In this document: in pieces, positions 57,561 to 64,000 of the stretch
Layout of the letters: each line of letters opens with the position of its first letter
Numbering within the stretch: the first letter of the stretch is position 1
Origin: Shewanella morhuae
GTDB lineage: Bacteria > Pseudomonadota > Gammaproteobacteria > Enterobacterales > Shewanellaceae
Direction of reading: 5' to 3'
DNA: 64,000 nt
Assembly: GCF_900156405.1 (NCBI RefSeq)
Contig: NZ_FTNN01000005.1
Location: 44,785-108,784, forward strand
Notes under the pieces: model-generated
Seen by the model: the letters and a program-made list of their open reading frames with translations, nothing else
Databases searched by the model: none
What the model was told of the DNA's origin: nothing
Made by a program: the position numbers and the translations under genes

Positions 57561-58283
57561 TTAAGTTGTCGGCTCAAAAGGTAACGATTCTAAATTAATC
57601 CCTTCAGCGCTTACACTCAGTACACTTCCTTGTTCATACCAATCACCCACTACAATGCGTCTGCAGCCATTATCGAGTTGATGAATCGCGGGTCTATGGG
57701 TGTGACCGTGGATCATCTGCTGAGTATGCGTCTGGGCAAATAATGCCTCGACCGCATTGGGCTCCACATCCATGATGGTATAGCTTTTTTGCTGATTGCT
57801 ACTCTTACTCTTATTACGAATTTTATTAGCAATACCTTGGCGAGTTTTTCTCGATAAGCAACCGTATAACCATCTTGCTAGTGCAAAACTGCGCAACTTT
57901 CTAAAACGTTGGTAAGCCTTATCTAACGTACATAAGCTGTCGCCGTGTAAAATAACCGTTTCTACACCGTATAAATTCAGGCAAGTCACTTCGGGTAAGA
58001 TTTGCATACCTGCGGCGTGCGCAAATTGCTTACCTAGCATAAAATCACGATTGCCGTGGATGAAATACACTGGCAGCTTTTGTGATACTTGTTTGAGTTT
58101 TTTGGCGAGTTCTAGAGCAAAAGGCAAGGCGATATCATCGCCAACCCAGACTTCAAACAAATCACCGAGGATATAGAGGGCGTCAGCATTATCGAGTTGT
58201 GTATCGAGAAAATGAGTGAACGCTTGGGTAATATCAAGGCGATCTGCACTCAGGTGCAGATCGCCTATAAATAGAGTTCGCAT
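57561..58283 (-). CDS. lpxH: UDP-2,3-diacylglucosamine diphosphatase
   Basis: A 240-residue metallophosphoesterase of lipid A synthesis that yields lipid X. Metal-binding motifs in order: GDLHLS (7-12), [26 protein letters not shown] and IHGHTHRP. It starts 9 bp after the ppiB stop, so ppiB-lpxH is an operon. Confidence 0.95.
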   Translation of the reverse strand: MRTLFIGDLHLSADRLDITQAFTHFLDTQLDNADALYILGDLFEVWVGDDIALPFALELAKKLKQVSQKLPVYFIHGNRDFMLGKQFAHAAGMQILPEVTCLNLYGVETVILHGDSLCTLDKAYQRFRKLRSFALARWLYGCLSRKTRQGIANKIRNKSKSSNQQKSYTIMDVEPNAVEALFAQTHTQQMIHGHTHRPAIHQLDNGCRRIVVGDWYEQGSVLSVSAEGINLESLPFEPTT

Positions 58284-58292
58284 TAGGCGCGA

Positions 58293-58787
58293 TTATGCCG
58301 CAACGCTAACTTTTTCAATCACCACGGCTTCTAAAGGTACGTCTTGATGCATGCCTTTATTACCTGTGCTAACCGCTTTGATTTTTTCGACAATATCCAT
58401 ACCTTCAACGACTTCACCAAATACGCAGTAACCCCAACCTTGGTTGTTCTCTGCTTTAAAGTCTAAGAAAGTGTTGTCATTAATGTTAATAAAAAATTGT
58501 GCAGTGGCTGAATGTGGATCAGAGGTACGTGCCATAGCCACAGTACCAGTGCGATTTGATAAGCCATTGTTCGCTTCGTTTTTCACGGGCTCGCCGCTAC
58601 GCTTTTGGCTCATATCTTCATTAAAGCCACCACCTTGGATCATGAAACCGTCAATCACACGGTGGAAGATAGTGCCGTCGAAGAAACCTTCGTCAACATA
58701 TTTCATGAAGTTTGCTACTGTTAACGGTGCTTTCTCAGCATTCAGTTGCAGTTTGATGTCGCCAAAATTGGTGTGTAATGTGATCAT
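58293..58787 (-). CDS. ppiB: Peptidyl-prolyl cis-trans isomerase B (cyclophilin)
   Basis: A 164-residue cytosolic cyclophilin. [15 protein letters not shown] carries the catalytic Arg; the [17 protein letters not shown] region is also conserved. No signal peptide. Divergent from cysS, as in E. coli. Confidence 0.95.
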   Translation of the reverse strand: MITLHTNFGDIKLQLNAEKAPLTVANFMKYVDEGFFDGTIFHRVIDGFMIQGGGFNEDMSQKRSGEPVKNEANNGLSNRTGTVAMARTSDPHSATAQFFININDNTFLDFKAENNQGWGYCVFGEVVEGMDIVEKIKAVSTGNKGMHQDVPLEAVVIEKVSVAA

Positions 58788-58927
58788 GTTTTCATACTCT
58801 CCATAAATAGTGGCGCGATTCTAACTTATCTAGGATTGCGCGCAAAGTGCAGTATTCAAAAGCGGGCTTGCCGTGGTAGACTGACTCATTGATTTTACAC
58901 CTGAATGTATCATTAAAGAGAATGTCG

Positions 58928-60307
58928 ATGTTGAAGATTTACAACAGTATTACCCGCCAAAAACAGGAATTTAAGCCAATTACTCCCGGAAAAATCGGGA
59001 TGTATGTGTGTGGTGTGACCATATACGATCTCTGTCACATTGGTCACGGGCGTACTTTTGTTTCCTTTGACATGATAGTGCGCTACCTGCGTTATGCGGG
59101 TTATGAAGTGAATTTTCAACGCAATATTACCGATGTTGACGACAAAATCATTAAGCGTGCCAACGAGAATAACGAAAGCTGTGAAGCCTTAACTGAGCGT
59201 CTTATTGGTGAAATGCATCAAGACTTTGATGCTTTGAATATGCTTCGCCCTGACTTTGAACCGCGCGCAACACTGCATATCGAAGAAATTATTGATATGG
59301 TCGAGTTATTACTCGCTCGTGGTCATGCCTACGTGGCGAGCGATGGTGATGTACTTTTCAGCGTGGCCTCTTATCCTGATTACGGCCGTTTGTCGGGGCA
59401 GAATTTAGATCAACTACAAGCTGGTGCTCGGGTAGAAGTGGATCAAACCAAACAAAATCCAATGGATTTTGTGTTGTGGAAAATGTCTAAGCCAGGTGAA
59501 CCAACGTGGGAATCACCATGGGGACCAGGTCGTCCAGGCTGGCATATTGAATGTTCCGCGATGAACAGCAAACATTTAGGTCTGCATTTTGATATTCATG
59601 GTGGGGGTTCAGACTTACAGTTCCCACACCATGAGAACGAAATAGCTCAGTCCTGCTGTGCCCACGACACGCCCTACGTGAACTATTGGATGCACACTGG
59701 CATGGTGATGGTCGACCGTGAAAAAATGTCTAAATCTTTAGGCAACTTCTTCACAATTCGTGACGTACTTGGCCATTATGATGCTGAAACGGTGCGCTAT
59801 TTCCTATTGTCTGGCCATTATCGTAGCCAACTGAACTATTCGGAAGATAACTTAAAACAAGCTCGTTCAGCATTAGAGCGTTTATATACTGCGTTAAAAG
59901 ATGTCGATTTAACTGCTATAGCCGCACCCGCAGAAGAGTTTGTCGCAAGATTTAATGCGGCTATGGACGATGACTTTAATACGCCTGAAGCCTATTCAGT
60001 GCTATTTGATATGGTGCGTGAGGTTAATCGTTTAAAGCTAACCAATATGGTGCAAGCATCTGCGTTAGCGGTCACGTTAAAGCAGTTAGCGGATGTTTTA
60101 GGCTTATTAAGCCAATCGCCAGAGACTTTCTTTCAAGGTGGTGGTAGTGACGATGAAGTGGCCGAAATTGAAGCCTTAATTGTTGAACGTAACCGTGCTC
60201 GTACTGAAAAGGATTGGTCTGCTGCCGATGTGGCGCGTAATCGCTTAAATGAGTTAGGGGTTGAGCTCGAAGATGGCCCTAGTGGCACTACTTGGCGTAA
60301 GAAATAA
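58928..60307 (+). CDS. cysS: Cysteinyl-tRNA synthetase
   Basis: A 459-residue class I synthetase. The zinc Cys is in [11 protein letters not shown] (C28), with HIGH at 37-40 and KMSKS at 266-270, plus the zinc ligands GWHIECSAM and FPHHENE. The ATG at 58928 has AAGAGA at good spacing; the ATG at 58922 is too close to it. Confidence 0.96.
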   Translation: MLKIYNSITRQKQEFKPITPGKIGMYVCGVTIYDLCHIGHGRTFVSFDMIVRYLRYAGYEVNFQRNITDVDDKIIKRANENNESCEALTERLIGEMHQDFDALNMLRPDFEPRATLHIEEIIDMVELLLARGHAYVASDGDVLFSVASYPDYGRLSGQNLDQLQAGARVEVDQTKQNPMDFVLWKMSKPGEPTWESPWGPGRPGWHIECSAMNSKHLGLHFDIHGGGSDLQFPHHENEIAQSCCAHDTPYVNYWMHTGMVMVDREKMSKSLGNFFTIRDVLGHYDAETVRYFLLSGHYRSQLNYSEDNLKQARSALERLYTALKDVDLTAIAAPAEEFVARFNAAMDDDFNTPEAYSVLFDMVREVNRLKLTNMVQASALAVTLKQLADVLGLLSQSPETFFQGGGSDDEVAEIEALIVERNRARTEKDWSAADVARNRLNELGVELEDGPSGTTWRKK

Positions 60308-60346
60308 GCTTATTAGCTTTTATCTTCAATATAGGTTAATCGCCTG

Positions 60347-60383
60347 GCATAAAAAAACCTGCATTACGCAGGTTTTTTTATGC
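60347..60383. terminator. Terminator after cysS
   Basis: A perfect 16-bp stem GCATAAAAAAACCTGC / GCAGGTTTTTTTATGC with an ATTAC loop. Works on both strands, toward cysS and folD. Confidence 0.9.
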
Positions 60384-60387
60384 TTAC

Positions 60388-60457
60388 AGAACCTAGAACC
60401 TAGAACCTAGAACCTAGAATCTAGAATCTAGAATCTAGAATCTAGAATCTAGAATCT
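60388..60457. repeat. Heptanucleotide tandem repeat, ten copies
   Basis: Four copies of AGAACCT followed by six of AGAATCT, contiguous, ending inside the folD stop codon (TAG on the minus strand at 60456-60458). Overlapping TCTAGA sites result. Confidence 0.95.
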
Positions 60458-61310
60458 AGTCGTGATACTGCTCAGCAGCGTACAAGGTGTTTTCTAAGAG
60501 GCTTGCTATAGTCATAGGGCCAACGCCGCCAGGTACAGGAGTAATAAAACTGGCATGTTGCGCGGCCACTTCATATTGCACATCACCGACTAAGGTGCCG
60601 TTATCTAAACGGTTAATACCTACATCAATGACAATTGCGCCAGGTTTGATCCATTCACCAGGAATAAAGCCTGGTTTACCCACAGCGACAACAACTAAAT
60701 CTGCTAGGCGGATTTTTTGCTCAAGATTTTTAGTGAAACGATGGCAAGTGGTAGTGGTACAACCCGCCAGCAGTAATTCTAAGGTCATAGGGCGACCGAC
60801 AATATTAGACGCGCCAACCACCACAGCATCTAAACCATAGGTATCGATGCCAGTTGATTTGATCAGCGTCATGATACCCATGGGGGTGCATGAGCGTAGC
60901 ACTGGAATACGTTGGGCTAAGCGGCCAACGTTGTATGGGTGAAAGCCATCAACATCTTTATCAGGACGAATACGCTCGATAACTTTTGAATCTTCGATAT
61001 GGGCAGGTAAGGGAAGTTGCACAAGTATGCCATCGATAGTCGGATCATTATTTAAATTATCAATAAGGCCTAATAACTCATCTTCGCTGCAGTTTGTTTC
61101 TAAATCGTATGAGCGAGAAATAAAGCCAACTTCTTCACAGGCTTTACGTTTACTTCCAACATAAACTTGAGATGCCGGATCGGCCCCCACTAATATCACG
61201 GCTAAACCTGGTATGCGTTGTCCAGCCTCTTTGCGGGCGGTGACTTTTTTACGTAGTTGAGTACGGATGGATTGAGCAATCGCCTTGCCGTCGATTATTT
61301 GGGCTGTCAT
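60456..61310 (-). CDS. folD: Methylenetetrahydrofolate dehydrogenase / cyclohydrolase
   Basis: A 284-residue bifunctional enzyme interconverting methylene-, methenyl- and formyl-tetrahydrofolate. The catalytic Lys is in [26 protein letters not shown] and [16 protein letters not shown] are the NADP-site motifs. The ATG at 61310 ([12 protein letters not shown]) is the family start; upstream codons are not. Its stop codon abuts the heptanucleotide repeat. Confidence 0.96.
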   Translation of the reverse strand: MTAQIIDGKAIAQSIRTQLRKKVTARKEAGQRIPGLAVILVGADPASQVYVGSKRKACEEVGFISRSYDLETNCSEDELLGLIDNLNNDPTIDGILVQLPLPAHIEDSKVIERIRPDKDVDGFHPYNVGRLAQRIPVLRSCTPMGIMTLIKSTGIDTYGLDAVVVGASNIVGRPMTLELLLAGCTTTTCHRFTKNLEQKIRLADLVVVAVGKPGFIPGEWIKPGAIVIDVGINRLDNGTLVGDVQYEVAAQHASFITPVPGGVGPMTIASLLENTLYAAEQYHD

Positions 61311-61478
61311 GGGTGTAGGATATCCTTTATATGGGCGATGGTTAAAACAGAGATTGGCAATCGCCACTATTTTAACAGGGCACGGCTACTGTGTCGTGCT
61401 AAAGCTGATTACAAATGGATTTAAAAAGCGATATTAGCCTGATAATTCAGCACCTAGAGTCAATCATTAAAAAAATCG

Positions 61479-61507
61479 TTGACGGGTGCAAAGTGAGGCG
61501 ATAAGAT
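61479..61507 (+). promoter_or_regulatory. Sigma-70 promoter of the tRNA cluster
   Basis: -35 TTGACG (61479-61484), a 17-bp spacer and -10 TAAGAT (61502-61507), followed by a GC-rich GCGCTCC discriminator typical of stable RNA promoters. The start near 61514 is about 63 bp before tRNA-Pro. Confidence 0.7.
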
Positions 61508-61576
61508 GCGCTCCGTTCTCAGGCACATGTGTTGATGTCGTCTGTAAACCTTGTTTTTGTTATACAGTAACACTTT

Positions 61577-61653
<77 letters not shown>

Positions 61654-61769
61654 TTTTAAGGTCATTTGCAATCGTTGAACTGATATTTTTTAAATTCAAA
61701 TAGCGAATGATAGGGTTAGCATAAATGCTTTCCGAATCGGTTAGGATACAGACTATTCTGTAGAACCAT

Positions 61770-61846
61770 GCGCCCGTAGCTCAGTTGGATAGAGCACCCG
61801 CCTTCTAAGCGGGTGGTCGCAGGTTCGAATCCTGCCGGGCGTACCA
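61770..61846 (+). tRNA. tRNA-Arg (TCT)
   Basis: 77 nt with encoded CCA. Acceptor GCGCCCG/CGGGCGT; anticodon loop CTTCTAA inside CCCGC/GCGGG gives TCT. The T loop TTCGAAT is intact. Confidence 0.96.
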
Positions 61847-61854
61847 GTTTTAAT

Positions 61855-61931
61855 GGTGATTGTAGCTCAGTTGGTAGAGTCCCGGATTGTGATTCCGGTT
61901 GTCGTGGGTTCGAGCCCCATCAGTCACCCCA
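61855..61931 (+). tRNA. tRNA-His (GTG)
   Basis: 77 nt with encoded CCA. The acceptor pairs GGTGATTG with CAGTCACC, including the extra G-1:C73 pair diagnostic of tRNA-His. The anticodon loop TTGTGAT gives GTG. It lies 8 bp after tRNA-Arg. Confidence 0.95.
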
Positions 61932-61955
61932 TTTTTAGTACTTTGAGTACAAAAT

Positions 61956-61984
61956 AAAAAAAGCGACCTAGGTCGCTTTTTTTA
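61956..61984 (+). terminator. Terminator of the tRNA cluster
   Basis: AAAAAAAGCGACCT / AGGTCGCTTTTTTT palindrome 25 bp after tRNA-His. Confidence 0.88.
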
Positions 61985-62194
61985 TACCTCAGATTCGGCT
62001 ATAGAGGCTCGACTCTGCAGAAAACGGTGGCTATAATGTCGCGTCTTGATAGATATCAAATATTATGAGCGACTTGTGCCTAAAGCCAGTAGTGGTAGGC
62101 ATGGTAGTCAAATTTAATGATCAAGAAACGAATACCTGAATAGTTGACAACTCGGCTATTAAAAAGGACGTTAGACAAATTTCGAGGTAAAACA

Positions 62195-63499
62195 ATGCAA
62201 GTTTCTGTTGAAGCAACTCAAGGCCTAGAGCGTCGCCTGACCATTTCTGTTCCTGCGGAACAAATTGAAAAGCTGGTTAAAGACAGTCTACAACGTGAAG
62301 CTAAGCGTGCTCGTATTCCAGGTTTTCGTCCTGGTAAAGTGCCTGTAACAGTGATTAATAAGCGTTATGGTGCGGCTATTCGTCAAGATATCATGGGCGA
62401 AGTAATGCAGCGTAACTTCATCGATGCAATTATTGCTGAGAAGTTAAACCCAGCGGGTGCACCGACTTTCGTGCCTGGTTCAACTGATGGCGATAAATTT
62501 GAATTTATCGCTACGTTTGAAGTCTACCCAGAAGTTGAGCTTAAAGGCTTAGATGCAATCGAAGTAGAACAACCAAAAGCTGAAGTCACTGACGCTGACG
62601 TTGACACCATGATCGAAACACTTCGCAAGCAACATGCAACATTTGCAGTTGTTGACCGCGCTGCTGCAGATGGCGATAAAGTGAAAATGAACTTTATCGG
62701 CTCTGTTGATGGTGAAGAATTTGAAGGCGGAAAAGCTGACGATTTCGAACTGCAATTAGGCAGCGGCCGTATGATCCCAGGTTTTGAAGCGGGTATCTTA
62801 GGTCACAAAGCAGGTGAAGAATTTGTTATCGACGTAAACTTCCCAGAAGAATATCACGCTGAAAACCTGAAAGGTAAAGCCGCTAAGTTCGCGATTACTT
62901 TGACTGAAGTTCAAGCTGCTAACCTACCAGAAGTTAATGATGAGTTTGCTTCATTGTTTGGTATTAGCGAAGGTGGTTTAGAAGCCCTAAAAGCTGAAAT
63001 CCGTAAAAACATGAACCGTGAGCTTGATCAAGCGTTAAAAGCTAACGTTAAAGAGCAAGTGATCGAAGGTCTGTTAGCTAATAACGACATCACGTTGCCA
63101 AAAGCATTAATAGATGCCGAAGTTAACGTACTGCGTCAGCAAGCTATGCAACGTTTTGGCGGCCAAACGGCTAACATGCCAGAGCTACCAGCAGAATTGT
63201 TCACTGAACAAGCTGCTCGTCGCGTTAAAATCGGTTTGTTATTAGGCGAAGTTATCAAGACTAACGAGCTAAAAGCTGAAGACGAACGTGTACAAGGCTT
63301 GATCGCTTCTATGGCTTCTGCCTATGAAGATCCAAGTGAAGTTGTTGCTTATTACAATAGCAACAAAGAAATGATGCAAAACATGCGCAACGTTGCTTTA
63401 GAAGAACAAGCGGTTGAAGCACTGTTAAAATCTGCAAAAGTAACTGAAAAACAGGTCGCTTTTGAAGAATTTATGAACAAGGCTACTGGTCGCGCATAA
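62195..63499 (+). CDS. tig: Trigger factor
   Basis: A 434-residue ribosome-associated chaperone: N-terminal ribosome-binding domain with the signature GFRPGKVP (43-50), central FKBP-type isomerase domain (about 150-245; [20 protein letters not shown]), and a helical C-terminal domain. The ATG at 62195 lies behind GAGGTAAAA. Upstream of clpP, as usual. Confidence 0.96.
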   Translation: MQVSVEATQGLERRLTISVPAEQIEKLVKDSLQREAKRARIPGFRPGKVPVTVINKRYGAAIRQDIMGEVMQRNFIDAIIAEKLNPAGAPTFVPGSTDGDKFEFIATFEVYPEVELKGLDAIEVEQPKAEVTDADVDTMIETLRKQHATFAVVDRAAADGDKVKMNFIGSVDGEEFEGGKADDFELQLGSGRMIPGFEAGILGHKAGEEFVIDVNFPEEYHAENLKGKAAKFAITLTEVQAANLPEVNDEFASLFGISEGGLEALKAEIRKNMNRELDQALKANVKEQVIEGLLANNDITLPKALIDAEVNVLRQQAMQRFGGQTANMPELPAELFTEQAARRVKIGLLLGEVIKTNELKAEDERVQGLIASMASAYEDPSEVVAYYNSNKEMMQNMRNVALEEQAVEALLKSAKVTEKQVAFEEFMNKATGRA

Positions 63500-63534
63500 G
63501 CTAAGCTTGACTTGATTAGCTGTTCGCCATTTAT

Positions 63535-63575
63535 AATGGCTCGTATGAGGCTCCTCATGCGAGCCATTTTTATTT
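63535..63575 (+). terminator. Hairpin between tig and clpP
   Basis: ATGGCTCGTATGAGG / CCTCATGCGAGCCAT (one G-U pair) followed by TTTTATTT. It may terminate or attenuate before clpP. Confidence 0.75.
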
Positions 63576-63588
63576 AGGGAAGTGAATA

Positions 63589-64000
63589 ATGCATAATGCG
63601 TCAGACATACAAAGTGCTTTAGTGCCGATGGTGATCGAACAGACCGCTAAGGGTGAACGCTCATACGATATTTATTCTCGTTTGTTGAAAGAGCGTATTA
63701 TCTTTTTGGTTGGTCAAGTTGAAGAACACATGGCAAACCTTATCGTGGCGCAATTATTATTCTTAGAATCAGAAAGCCCAGATAAAGATATCTTTTTATA
63801 CATTAACTCTCCAGGTGGCTCAGTTACAGCAGGTATGGCTATTTATGATACTATGCAGTTTATTAAGCCAAACGTGAGCACTGTCTGTATCGGCCAAGCG
63901 GCCAGCATGGGTGCTTTCTTATTAGCTGGTGGTGAGAAGGGCAAACGTCACTGTTTACCAAATTCTCGGGTGATGATCCATCAGCCGCTGGGCGGTTTTC
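63589..64000 (+). CDS. clpP: ATP-dependent Clp protease proteolytic subunit (partial)
   Basis: The first 137 residues, cut by the window edge. The ATG at 63589 (MHNASDIQ) lies behind TAGGGA. The catalytic Ser lies in GQAASMGAF (S106) and the His in MIHQPLGG (H131); the Asp lies beyond the edge. It forms the tetradecameric peptidase used by ClpX and ClpA. Confidence 0.96.
   Translation, partial: MHNASDIQSALVPMVIEQTAKGERSYDIYSRLLKERIIFLVGQVEEHMANLIVAQLLFLESESPDKDIFLYINSPGGSVTAGMAIYDTMQFIKPNVSTVCIGQAASMGAFLLAGGEKGKRHCLPNSRVMIHQPLGGF

Overview
The window is chromosomal DNA from a Shewanella, most likely of the S. putrefaciens / S. baltica / S. oneidensis group. The diagnostic evidence is the metal-reduction locus omcA, mtrC, mtrA, mtrB (42718-50400), with ten CXXCH haem motifs in each of the three cytochromes and a CKGC-type outer-membrane porin, next to feoAB. 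OmcA (733-735 aa) and MtrA (333 aa) agree closely in length and sequence with the S. oneidensis MR-1 proteins as I remember them. The rest is mostly conserved gammaproteobacterial core genes at about mid-40s percent GC. I see no prophage, complete insertion sequence or CRISPR array.

Layout. 1-4590: a cut-off gene for a secreted protein made of 13-residue tandem repeats, behind a good sigma-54-type promoter, next to a large sensor with a periplasmic beta-propeller and PAS, GGDEF and EAL domains. 4872-14636: an M16 protease, sixA, smrB, prmB, aroC, an MFS transporter, an NAD-kinase-like protein, yfcL and a SpoU-family methyltransferase. 14746-24505: mnmC, fabB, pdxB, asd and fimV, the last with strongly repeated acidic segments. 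24615-32498: truA, folC, dedD, cvpA, purF and topB. The accD gene I expect between truA and folC is not there. 32499-33532: a 1-kb stretch with no intact gene, containing decayed minus-strand coding fragments and an orphan terminator.

33533-42479 (all minus strand): a PanP-like PLP decarboxylase; a GntP-type permease and glycerate kinase for organic acid or glycerate use; a periplasmic catalase-like haem protein; the CdaR-type regulator; an Fe-S uracil-DNA-glycosylase-family protein; and an unknown membrane protein. A perfect palindrome upstream of the permease is a candidate CdaR operator. A 191-bp MITE-like element with an 8-bp target duplication lies between the catalase-like gene and cdaR.

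42718-53655: the extracellular electron transfer locus. omcA is its own unit, closed by a strong terminator. mtrC-mtrA-mtrB is a second unit. A similar CRP-like sequence lies about 165 bp upstream of both. MtrA and MtrB should carry electrons through the outer membrane to the surface lipoproteins MtrC and OmcA, which reduce extracellular acceptors. Divergent feoAB imports the Fe(II) that such reduction makes, and has an FNR-type box centred at about -41.5 of its predicted promoter. The mtrDEF module present between omcA and feo in MR-1 is absent here.

53878-64000: glnS, a Yip1-family membrane protein, miaE, lpxH-ppiB, cysS, folD, a tRNA-Pro/Arg/His cluster with a clear promoter, tig and the start of clpP. 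Two short tandem repeats (12-bp and 7-bp units) sit downstream of glnS and between cysS and folD.
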